Of a stretch of DNA of 64,000 nucleotides, positions 48,701 to 55,640 are shown piece by piece. The position numbers and the translations under genes were made by a program. The notes below the pieces were generated by a model. That model did not search any database. It was not told the origin of the DNA and saw only the letters and a list, made by a program, of their open reading frames with translations. Where the stretch lies: assembly GCF_004302915.1 (NCBI RefSeq), contig NZ_QQBI01000002.1, forward strand, positions 62,001-126,000, given 5' to 3'. Origin of the DNA: Komagataeibacter xylinus (GTDB lineage Bacteria > Pseudomonadota > Alphaproteobacteria > Acetobacterales > Acetobacteraceae). Numbering within the stretch: the first letter of the stretch is position 1; each line of letters opens with the position of its first letter.

Positions 48701-48948
48701 TCGATATGTTCGATATTGTTGACCGTGGCGGTCAGCGCGCGCTCGTAATAATAGACCACGCGGCCGGACATGTCCTCGGGCATGAGGCCGGTATAGGTCC
48801 AGCAGATCGCAACCACGGGGATGTTGATGCTGGGGAAGACATCGGTTGGCGTGCGGAGCAGGCCACGGACACCGAACACGACGATGAGAATGGACAGGAC
48901 AACAAAAGTATAGGGCCGCTTGAGCGCGGTAACGACAATACCGTTCAT
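45760..48948 (-). CDS. RND efflux permease (second system)
   Basis: Inner-membrane RND pump, 1062 residues from the ATG at 48948 (an in-frame GTG at 48999 would add 17 residues not typical of the family). N-terminus MNGIVVTALKRPYTFVVLSI. The helix-4 aspartate pair is present, D402-D403 in GILVDDATVMIEN. In helix 10 the segment is GTATANSILVVSF: the lysine of AcrB-type pumps (in SAKNAI) is replaced by Ala at about 962. This differs from the MdtB/MdtC pumps in the same window and resembles other RND branches such as CzcA. The ATG overlaps the stop of a 31-codon leader ORF. Confidence 0.9.
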   Translation of the reverse strand: MNGIVVTALKRPYTFVVLSILIVVFGVRGLLRTPTDVFPSINIPVVAICWTYTGLMPEDMSGRVVYYYERALTATVNNIEHIESQSYYGRGIVKVFFQPGTDTAVAQTQITAVSQTVIKQMPAGMTPPLVLTYNASSVPVLTLQVSSDSMTASQIYDMSSNLIRPALVSVAGAAIPNPYGGQPGNIMVDLDQSKLLAHGLSATDIGNALSKQNIVLPAGDQQIGAFDWMVQTNASPEEIDSFNNMPIKQEGNSVVYLRDVAWVHAGGPPQTNMVLVKGHQAVLIVIMKSGDASTLSVVSGIKALLPSIVRTLPPGVDITVLGDASTFVKEAVRDVVQEMGTAALLTSLVVLLFLGSWRSTVIIATSIPLAMLCSVVGLGAAGQTINVMTLGGLALAVGILVDDATVMIENIDAHLEMEKDLETAIIDAANQIVIPTFVSTLCICIVWMPLFQLTGVAGWLFMPMAEAIIFAMIASFILSRTLVPTMAKYMLAAQVAAHAKAKAEGGHHEPTNIFGRFQLGFERRFVTFRNRYKALLEHLLFIRGRFVPIFGLAAFASLGLLLFAGQDFFPEINSNALAIHMRAPMGTKIAEAGKIAMLVNGEIERLLPGQVEGIVNNCGLPFSPLNQAFIPTPTVGAQDCDLTVTLKDEEAPVAKFRGILRKGLAEKFPGTDITFMPADLTAKILNFGLPAPLDVQVSGRNLYDNFDFAEKLAEKLRHVTGIADVSVQEPLNTPTLRVNARRTYALGTGLTEADVANNALAVLSGSGQVAPTYWLDPKTGVSHLVDIQTPLQFLQTMNDLETIPIDKGDGNPSDKAPQILGGLSQIVQTGTPGEVSHYNIMPVFNIYASNEGLDLGAVSREVQRVVDETRKELPQGSSLTIYGQASTMNGAYTQLIGGLAMSILLVYLIIVVNFQSWLDPFIIITALPGALGGIAWALFLTHTALSVPALTGAIMCMGTATANSILVVSFARERMDLHGDAVKAAIEAGYERIRPVLMTASAMIIGMLPMSLSNSQNAPLGRAVMGGLLVATCATLLFVPCVFALIHSRKSKKAAAGEGEHA

Positions 48949-49040
48949 GCGCGGCCTGTTGCCCCCTGCCCTGTCGGCAGGCCCGGCGCCATGAAGCACG
49001 CACAGGGCGCTCCGGGCCGGGACAGGTGGTGTTCTTGCAT
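48945..49040 (-). CDS. Putative 31-codon leader ORF coupled to the RND pump
   Basis: Starts ATG with a good GGGGAG ribosome binding site 7 bases upstream, encodes MQEHHLSRPGAPCACF and a further Gly/Pro-rich 15 residues, and ends with TGA overlapping the pump ATG (GCATGA). The pump itself has no close ribosome binding site, so its translation may depend on this ORF. I know no family match. It could be a regulatory leader peptide or simply a chance ORF with a coupling role. Confidence 0.4.
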   Translation of the reverse strand: MQEHHLSRPGAPCACFMAPGLPTGQGATGRA

Positions 49041-49107
49041 CTCTCGTCTCCCCGTCTGTCCATTCGGTGTTAATGGGGGTGCGTCAGGTGGCAAATGAAA
49101 TTTCAAT

Positions 49108-50505
49108 TTAGTTTCCGGCCTGCACCACACAAAAAGGCGGAAAAATTATGGTCATGGTGACACCGGGCATCCGCTCGTGCACACGCGTGGGCATGATGTC
49201 GAGCTGCGCGTGGTGCAGCGCCACAATGGCGGAAACCAGGCTCAGCCCCAGCCCTGATCCGGGAATGTGGCGGCTCTTGTCCGAGCGGTAGAAGCGCCCG
49301 GTCACCGCCTTGCGCTCGGCTGCCGGGATGCCAATGCCCGTATCGCTCACCTGCAGCAGGGCGCACTCCCCATCCATGGCGGTATGAATTTCAACCCGGC
49401 CGCCAGCGGGAGTGAATTTGATGGCGTTGTCCACCAGGTTGGCCAGCACCTCGATCAGGAGGTCACGGTCGCCCTGCACCTTGATCGGCGCCTCACGGGC
49501 GGCACAGGCCAGGATGATACCCTTGGTTTCGGCTATGGGTTCATACAGATCGACGATATCAGCCACCAGCGCATCGAGGTCCACCGTGCCGAATCCGGCC
49601 CGCCTGCGCCCGTTCTCGATCTCGCCTATGCGCAGCAGCGCGGTAATGATGGCGAAGGACTGGTCGAGGTCATCAATGGTGCGGGAAATGACATTGCGCA
49701 GCGCCTCCGCCGAGTGCCCGGCATTGAGCGCGCGGTCAAGGCGGGCGCGCACGCGCGCAAGCGGCGTGCGCAGGTCGTGGGCAATGTCGTTGCCCACGTC
49801 GCGTATTTCATCAAGCAGCTGCTCAAGGCGGTCGAGCATGCGGTTGACGCTGCCCGCAAGGCGCTGGAGGTCGTCATTCTGCCTTCCCGCGGGCAGGCGC
49901 TCGTGCAGGTCGCCCTCCATGATGCGGTCGATCGCCTCATGCATGACCTTGACGCGCGAGAGCGCGCGGTGGCTGAGGATGATGCCGGTAATGAGTGCAA
50001 ACAGCACGGTCGGCACGATCGAGACCAGCATGGAATGCCGCATCATCAGCCGCAACTCGGTGCGCATCTGCCGGCTGCGCCCCAGCACAAGGTAGCGCCC
50101 GCCGGGCACGCCCACGGCCACCATGCGCAGCACGGTGGCCGAACTGCCCCCCGTGGCCTCGGGGGCTACGACATGCACGCGCCCGTCAGCCACGAGCCCC
50201 GTGGGCCAGCTATGCAGGTCGCCCACGATATAATGCTGCCCGGCATCGAACAGGGTGGTGGCGTTCATGATGATGCGCAGGTCATCGGTGGCGCGGTCGC
50301 GCACTTGCTGCTCGAGGGCTGCAGGCGTTTCACGCTGCAGGATTCCCGCCTCGCGCAGCAAAAGCAGGTCGGAGCGCTTGGCCTCGAACACGTTGGCCTG
50401 GCTGTAGCCAAAAAAGAACTGCAACGCCGCCGAGCCGATCATCGCCGCCACGACCGCCAGCGTAAGGCGGAAGGTGGCGGTGCGGAACAGCTCGTTACGA
50501 AACAC
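49108..50505 (-). CDS. Two-component sensor histidine kinase
   Basis: Inner-membrane sensor of 465 residues, GTG start overlapping the response-regulator stop by 11 bases. Helices at about 14-34 and 157-178 enclose a periplasmic domain of about 120 residues. HAMP region (about 180-232) follows, then the phospho-acceptor His243 in NDIAHDLRTPLAR, N-box NLVDNAIKF (about 356), G1 DTGIGIP and G2 GSGLGLSLV. All catalytic boxes are present. It lies directly upstream of the second RND operon and probably controls it. The signal is unknown. Confidence 0.92.
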   Translation of the reverse strand: MFRNELFRTATFRLTLAVVAAMIGSAALQFFFGYSQANVFEAKRSDLLLLREAGILQRETPAALEQQVRDRATDDLRIIMNATTLFDAGQHYIVGDLHSWPTGLVADGRVHVVAPEATGGSSATVLRMVAVGVPGGRYLVLGRSRQMRTELRLMMRHSMLVSIVPTVLFALITGIILSHRALSRVKVMHEAIDRIMEGDLHERLPAGRQNDDLQRLAGSVNRMLDRLEQLLDEIRDVGNDIAHDLRTPLARVRARLDRALNAGHSAEALRNVISRTIDDLDQSFAIITALLRIGEIENGRRRAGFGTVDLDALVADIVDLYEPIAETKGIILACAAREAPIKVQGDRDLLIEVLANLVDNAIKFTPAGGRVEIHTAMDGECALLQVSDTGIGIPAAERKAVTGRFYRSDKSRHIPGSGLGLSLVSAIVALHHAQLDIMPTRVHERMPGVTMTIIFPPFCVVQAGN

Positions 50506-51232
50506 GCAGCATGAACCCCGCGCCGCGGATGCTCTGGATCAGGGGCGGGCGGCCCGTTTCATCAATCTTGCGGCGCAGCTTGCCGATATGCACGTCCACG
50601 AGGTTGGTCTGGGGAATGAAGCGGTAATTCCACACATCCTCGAGCAGCATGTTGCGCGTGAGCACCTGGTTGGGGCGGCGCATGAGGTATTCGAGCAGCC
50701 GGAACTCACGCGGCAGCAGGTCGATCAGCACGCCATCGCGCCGCACGGTGCGGGTGATGAGGTCCATCTCCAGCGGGCCCGCGCGCAGCATGGTGTGGCG
50801 CGAGGTATCGGGGCGGCGCAGCAGGGCCTCGAGGCGGGCGGCGAGTTCCTCCATGGCGAACGGCTTGGTCAGGTAGTCATCGCCACCCGCCTTGAGCCCG
50901 CTCACCCGGTCATCCACCGCCGAAAGGGCCGAGAGCACCAGCACCGGCACATGCACCTGCCGCTCGCGCAGGGTCTCGATCAGCGTCAGGCCATCGAGCT
51001 CGGGCAGCATGCGGTCAACGATCATCACATCGAAATGCGCGTTCAGCCCCATGGACAGCCCCGCCGCGCCTGAAAACTCGTGCTGCACCACGAAGTGCCG
51101 GCTTTCCAGTTCCTCGATCACTTCCTGCGCGATCTTGCCATCATCCTCCACCAGCAGCACGCGCGGCGTGGCCTCGGGCCGGGGCACGGTGGGCATGGGG
51201 TCGGGCGGCAGGTTTTCAGACGGAACATTCAT
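50495..51232 (-). CDS. OmpR/PhoB-family response regulator
   Basis: Partner of the adjacent sensor kinase. 245 residues from the ATG at 51232; a longer GTG-type start is less likely. Receiver with acidic pair ED-D (VLLVEDDG), phospho-acceptor Asp73 in IVDRMLPELDG and Lys123 in YLTKPF. C-terminal winged helix contains LLPREFRLLEYLMRRPNQVL and VHIGKLRRKIDE. It begins 51 bases after rmuC. The likely target is the RND operon starting 1.5 kb downstream; no tandem binding repeat was identified. Confidence 0.93.
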   Translation of the reverse strand: MNVPSENLPPDPMPTVPRPEATPRVLLVEDDGKIAQEVIEELESRHFVVQHEFSGAAGLSMGLNAHFDVMIVDRMLPELDGLTLIETLRERQVHVPVLVLSALSAVDDRVSGLKAGGDDYLTKPFAMEELAARLEALLRRPDTSRHTMLRAGPLEMDLITRTVRRDGVLIDLLPREFRLLEYLMRRPNQVLTRNMLLEDVWNYRFIPQTNLVDVHIGKLRRKIDETGRPPLIQSIRGAGFMLRVS

Positions 51233-51283
51233 CACCCCTCCCTTATGCCGCGCGCAGCAAAATACGGCCAATTAAAATCATTT

Positions 51284-52600
51284 TCAGCGAGGGGCGGCAC
51301 CCTCATGCCCCCATCGCGCCGTCATGTCGCCCTGCGCATCCGGGCCGGGGGGCGTTTGAGGTAAATCGGGCGTGGCCGCATCCTGCGTATCCACATCAAG
51401 CTCGCGCAGCCTGCGGCTGACAAGCCCGGTGCGGCGGCGGGCCTCGTCAATGGAGGAGGACATGGCGGAGGCATTGCGGGCCAGTTTTTCCAGCACGCCA
51501 TCCATGCGCAGCATTTCCTGCCGTGTTGCGCCCAGCAGGCGGGCGATGTCATCGGTGCGGCGTTCAAGCGCGAGCGTGACATAGCCAAGGTGAATGGTGC
51601 GCAGCATGGCGGGCATCAGCCCCGGTCCCATCACGATCACGCGGTAGGTGCGCCCGATTTCATCAAGCAGGCCGGGAATGCGCGCCACCTCGGCATACAG
51701 CCCGTCGGTAGGCAGGTAGAGCACCGCGAATTCCACCGTAACGGGCGGCACGATGTATTTGGTGGCGATCTTGCGGGCCTCAATGCGCAGCGTGGTTTCA
51801 AGCGCGCGGCGGGCGGCGCGCTCGGCATCGGGGTTGCAGTCCTCCACGGCCTGCAACAGGCGTTCATAGGCTTCGGTGGGGAATTTGGAATCAATGGCCA
51901 GCACCGGCGGCACCGTGGCGCGCACCGGCATGCGCACGGCAAACTCAACCACCTCGCGGCTGTCATCGCGCAAGCGGCGGTTCGTGTCGTAGCTGCCTGC
52001 GGGCAGCACGTCGTCAAGGATGGTGCGCAACTGCGCCTCGCCCCAGCCGCCACGGGTCTTGACGTTGGAGAACAGCCGCTTGAGGTCGCCCACCTGCGCG
52101 GTCATGGCCGAGACCTCGCCCATCGCCTTCTGCATCGCGCCGATCTGCTCGAGCACGCGCTGGAAGGAGGTCTGCATCTGTTTTTCCACCGCCTCATGCA
52201 GCCGCTCATTGACGGCGGCACGCAGCGCGTCGCTGTTGCGCCTGCCCTCTTCCGCCATCTCGCGCAGGGATTCGGACTGGGTCACCCGCATCTCGGACAG
52301 GTCGCGACCCATCATGCGGGCAATGCGGTTGAAGGTCTCGGTCAGTTCCTGGTGGCGCTGGTCGAGGCGGTTGGAGAGCGCACGCTCGATCTCGGCCATG
52401 CGACCGCGCTGGGCTTCGTTCTCGGCCATGCGGGCGGCGGTCTCGCGCTCCATCATCACGCATAGCCGCCCGAGCAGCTCCGCGTCCTGCCCGGTGCCCA
52501 TGAAAGACAGCCTGCGCAGCACGATAAACGACATCAGGCACGATATGACGGCGCACAGCAGACCGATCCAGATAACGGGTGACGCGGACAGATCAGCCAT
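51284..52600 (-). CDS. rmuC: RmuC-family DNA recombination protein
   Basis: 438 residues from the ATG at 52600. One N-terminal membrane helix (PVIWIGLLCAVISCLMSFIV), a long coiled coil (about 40-160), then the RmuC nuclease-like domain with VKTRGGWGEAQLRTILDDVL, VLAIDSKFPTEAYERLLQAV and VIVMGPGLMPAMLRTIHLGY. RmuC limits some recombination rearrangements in E. coli; the biochemical activity is not settled. It is divergent from dctA across a 239-base gap and lies upstream of the two-component genes. Confidence 0.93.
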   Translation of the reverse strand: MADLSASPVIWIGLLCAVISCLMSFIVLRRLSFMGTGQDAELLGRLCVMMERETAARMAENEAQRGRMAEIERALSNRLDQRHQELTETFNRIARMMGRDLSEMRVTQSESLREMAEEGRRNSDALRAAVNERLHEAVEKQMQTSFQRVLEQIGAMQKAMGEVSAMTAQVGDLKRLFSNVKTRGGWGEAQLRTILDDVLPAGSYDTNRRLRDDSREVVEFAVRMPVRATVPPVLAIDSKFPTEAYERLLQAVEDCNPDAERAARRALETTLRIEARKIATKYIVPPVTVEFAVLYLPTDGLYAEVARIPGLLDEIGRTYRVIVMGPGLMPAMLRTIHLGYVTLALERRTDDIARLLGATRQEMLRMDGVLEKLARNASAMSSSIDEARRRTGLVSRRLRELDVDTQDAATPDLPQTPPGPDAQGDMTARWGHEGAAPR

Positions 52601-52731
52601 GATGCACGGACTTCCCACAATGAAGAACAAACCATGACCGTGCCCTGTCATGTGCCTGATGTAAAGTCATCATGTTTTTTTGGAATATCTGGCAACCGAT
52701 GATATGCACAAACCGCAACGATCGACATCTC

Positions 52732-52746
52732 ACCTGATTTTCAGGT
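52732..52746. promoter_or_regulatory. Inverted repeat in the rmuC-dctA divergent gap
   Basis: Perfect dyad ACCTGA-TTT-TCAGGT, about 95 bases before the chosen dctA start. It may be an operator for the dicarboxylate transport genes. The gap (52601-52839) also has a T8-containing AT-rich stretch near 52674. No clear -35/-10 pair, and a sigma-54-type match was examined and rejected on spacing. Confidence 0.35.
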
Positions 52747-52839
52747 TCGCGCCGCACCAAAACCCACTAGCGTGCCCCCGGCATGCCGCATTACCGCCCG
52801 CTTACGGCACATAGAACCGACCCCAAGGACCCGCCTGCC

Positions 52840-54201
52840 ATGCCCAAGCCAACGCCGACCTGCCCGCAGGGCCAGCCCGCGCGCGGCAGATCCCTGTTCA
52901 CCAGCCTGTACGCGCAGGTGATCATCGCGGTGGTGGCGGGCATTGCGCTGGGGCATTTCTGCCCGCATGCGGCGGTTACCCTCAAGCCGCTGGGCGATGG
53001 CTTCATCCGCCTGGTCAAGATGGTGATCCCGCCGGTGATCTTCCTCACCGTGGTCACCGGGGTCGCGGGCCTGTCCGACCTTGGGCAGGCGGGCCGGCTT
53101 GCGGGCAAGGCGATGGTCTATTTCCTCGCCTTCTCGTCGCTTGCGCTGGTGGTGGGCATGATCGTGGCCAACGTGGTGCAGCCGGGCGCGCATATCCACG
53201 CAAACCCCGCAACGCTCGATGCGCACGCGGTGGCGGCCTACACGGCAAGGGCGCAAGCGCATTCGTTCAGCGATTTCCTGCTCAACATCATCCCCGATAC
53301 GGTGGTCAGCGCCTTTGTGTCGGGCGATATCCTGCAGGTGCTGCTCGTTGCCATCCTGTTCAGCATCAGCCTCTCGCGCATGGGCAGCAGGGGCCAGGCC
53401 ATCCTGACCCTGCTCAAGCAGCTGACGCAGCTCGTGTTTGGCGTGGTGCGGCTGGTCATGTACGCAGCCCCCATCGGCGCGCTGGGTGCGATGGCATTCA
53501 CCATCGGGCGCTTTGGCATTGGCGCGGTGCTGCACCTTTTCTTTCTGGTGGCCACGTTCTATGCCACGTCGGCCGTGTTCGTGCTGGTCATTCTGGGGGC
53601 CGTGGCGCGGTGGAACGGGTTTCGCATCCTGCCACTGCTGCGCTACCTGCGCGAGGAGCTGCTGATCGTGCTGGGTACGAGTTCGTCTGAATCCGCCCTG
53701 CCCACCCTCATGACCCGGCTGGAAAACGCAGGCTGCGCCCCCTCCGTGGTCGGGCTTGTGGTGCCGATGGGCTATTCCTTCAATCTTGATGGCACCAACA
53801 TCTACATGTCGCTCTCGGCGCTGTTCATTGCCCAGGCGACCGACGTGCACCTGGGGCTGGGCCAGCAGCTCAGCCTGCTGCTCGTGGCCATGATCAGCTC
53901 CAAGGGGGCGGCGGGCGTTACGGGGGCCGGGTTTGTCACCCTCGCGGCCACGCTGGCGGTGGTGCCCGACGTGCCGGTGGCGGGCATGGGGCTGATCCTG
54001 GGCATTGACCGCTTCATGTCCGAATGCCGTTCGCTGACCAACATCATCGGCAACGCGGTGGCGACCATCGTGCTGGCCCGGTGGGAGGGCGCGCTCGACA
54101 CGCAGCGCCTGGCCGCCGCCCTGTCGGGGCGGATCAGCGATGCGCAGGCCGACATGCCTGTCATGCCAGCCGACGGGCAGCCCCGGCCGACCATTCACTA
54201 A
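52840..54201 (+). CDS. dctA: C4-dicarboxylate/proton symporter DctA
   Basis: Inner-membrane uptake of succinate, fumarate and malate; DAACS (SLC1-like) family. About 453 residues from the ATG at 52840, preceded by AAGGA; a more upstream ATG at 52783 lacks a binding site. Very close to E. coli DctA in [40 protein letters not shown] and [19 protein letters not shown]; the serine-rich hairpin and DGT motif that form the substrate site are intact. kgtP follows after 50 bases, so the pair is probably an operon for organic-acid uptake. Confidence 0.95.
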   Translation: MPKPTPTCPQGQPARGRSLFTSLYAQVIIAVVAGIALGHFCPHAAVTLKPLGDGFIRLVKMVIPPVIFLTVVTGVAGLSDLGQAGRLAGKAMVYFLAFSSLALVVGMIVANVVQPGAHIHANPATLDAHAVAAYTARAQAHSFSDFLLNIIPDTVVSAFVSGDILQVLLVAILFSISLSRMGSRGQAILTLLKQLTQLVFGVVRLVMYAAPIGALGAMAFTIGRFGIGAVLHLFFLVATFYATSAVFVLVILGAVARWNGFRILPLLRYLREELLIVLGTSSSESALPTLMTRLENAGCAPSVVGLVVPMGYSFNLDGTNIYMSLSALFIAQATDVHLGLGQQLSLLLVAMISSKGAAGVTGAGFVTLAATLAVVPDVPVAGMGLILGIDRFMSECRSLTNIIGNAVATIVLARWEGALDTQRLAAALSGRISDAQADMPVMPADGQPRPTIH

Positions 54202-54251
54202 GGCCCTGATTTCCTTTTCGTCTCTCCATTCGCGTCCATAGGTTTCATACC

Positions 54252-55553
54252 ATGCCTGTTTTCAAGCCCCAGACCGGCGCACTGACCACCGCGCAGAGAA
54301 TACGAAGCATTATTGCGGGTTCATCGGGAAATCTGATCGAATATTACGACTGGTACGTCTATGCGGCATTTTCCATGTATTTTGCCCATTCCTTCTTCCC
54401 GCCCGGCAACCCGACGAGCGAACTGCTGCGCAGTGCGGCGGTATTTGCCATCGGCTTTCTCATGCGCCCGGTGGGCGGGTGGCTGATGGGGCTCATGGCC
54501 GACCGGCATGGCAGGCGGGCGGCGCTCAGCCTGTCGATCATCGCCATGTGCGCGGGTTCGCTCGCCATTGCCCTGTGCCCGACCTATGAGCAGATCGGGC
54601 TGGCGGCCCCCTCCGTGCTGCTGTTTGCCCGCCTGTTGCAGGGGCTGAGCCTTGGCGGGGAATATGGCGCGAGTGCCACCTACCTTTCCGAAATCGCGCC
54701 GCCGGCCCAGCGCGGGTTCTATGCCAGCTTCCAGTATGTGACACTGGTGATGGGGCAGTTGCTCGCACTCGTGGTGCTGCTGGCACTGCAGTTCGTGCTG
54801 CTCAGCCCGGCCCAGCTTGGCGCGTGGGGCTGGCGGGTGCCGTTTGGCATTGGCGCGCTGCTTGCGCTGTCCATTTTATGGTTCCGCCGCGGCATGGCCG
54901 AGAGCGAGCAGTTCAGCGCCGCGACAAAAGACAGGAACACGCATGGCGGCCTGCGCGTGCTGCTCCAGCACCCGCGCGAGGTACTGGGCGTGTGCGGCCT
55001 GACGCTGGGCGGCACGGTGGCATTCTATACCTTCACCATCTACATGCAGAAATATCTGGTCAACACGGCGGGGCTGGCCAAGGAGCAGTCCACGCTGGTC
55101 TCGACCGCATCGCTGTTCGTGTTCGCGCTGATCCAGCCCGCCTTTGGCGCGCTGTCCGACCGGGTGGGCCGCAGGCGGCTGCTGCTGTCCTTTGGCGTGA
55201 TCGGCTGCCTGGGCACCGTGCCGCTCATGGAGGCCATTTCCACCGTGCACTCACCGCTGGCGGCCTTTGGCCTGGTTACGGCGGCGCTGATCGGCATTTC
55301 AGGCTATACGTCGATCAACGCGGTGGTGAAGGCCGAACTTTTTCCCACCCGCGTGCGCGCGCTGGGCGTGGCGCTGCCCTATGCGCTGACCGTATCGGTC
55401 TTTGGCGGCACGGCGGAATACGTGGCGCTGTGGTTCAAGCAGATCGGGCATGAGGGGCTGTTCTACTGGTACGTGACCGGCTGCATCGCCTGCTCGCTAC
55501 TGACCGTGCTGTTCGTGCTGCCCGGCCATGACCGAATCACGCCAGAACACTGA
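54252..55553 (+). CDS. kgtP: Alpha-ketoglutarate permease KgtP (MHS-family MFS)
   Basis: Proton symporter of 433 residues, twelve helices. Closely matches E. coli KgtP in SSGNLIEYYDWYVYAAFSMY, GFLMRPVGGWLMGLMADRHG (motif A), GLSLGGEYGASATYLSEIAP and CFYTF-like FYTFTIYMQKYLVNTAGL. Paired with dctA, it would extend uptake to 2-oxoglutarate. It ends 23 bases before a palindrome that may act as a transcription stop between it and the convergent AsmA-like gene. Confidence 0.93.
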   Translation: MPVFKPQTGALTTAQRIRSIIAGSSGNLIEYYDWYVYAAFSMYFAHSFFPPGNPTSELLRSAAVFAIGFLMRPVGGWLMGLMADRHGRRAALSLSIIAMCAGSLAIALCPTYEQIGLAAPSVLLFARLLQGLSLGGEYGASATYLSEIAPPAQRGFYASFQYVTLVMGQLLALVVLLALQFVLLSPAQLGAWGWRVPFGIGALLALSILWFRRGMAESEQFSAATKDRNTHGGLRVLLQHPREVLGVCGLTLGGTVAFYTFTIYMQKYLVNTAGLAKEQSTLVSTASLFVFALIQPAFGALSDRVGRRRLLLSFGVIGCLGTVPLMEAISTVHSPLAAFGLVTAALIGISGYTSINAVVKAELFPTRVRALGVALPYALTVSVFGGTAEYVALWFKQIGHEGLFYWYVTGCIACSLLTVLFVLPGHDRITPEH

Positions 55554-55576
55554 CCTTAAAGATAAAAGTTTTGGGT

Positions 55577-55610
55577 GAAGCTTTTTTCAAAAAGCTTCGG
55601 TAGCGCTACC
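55577..55610. repeat. Twin palindromes between convergent genes
   Basis: Two adjacent perfect palindromes: arms GAAGCTTTTT/AAAAAGCTTC around TC (55577-55598), and GGTAGCGCTACC (55599-55610). They sit between kgtP (plus) and the AsmA-like gene (minus), a natural site for a bidirectional terminator. I recall the AAGCTT palindrome with preceding AAAGTTTTGGGTG-type sequence as a frequent intergenic element in Komagataeibacter genomes; this is from memory and unverified. Confidence 0.6.
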
Positions 55611-55640
55611 CAGACACGTTCGCCTACGCCCGGCCCGACC

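Noticed and set aside
52690-52712. Possible sigma-54 promoter (TGGCAA ... TATGCA) ahead of dctA
   Set aside because: The GG and GC elements are three bases too far apart for sigma-54 recognition, and no upstream activator site was seen.
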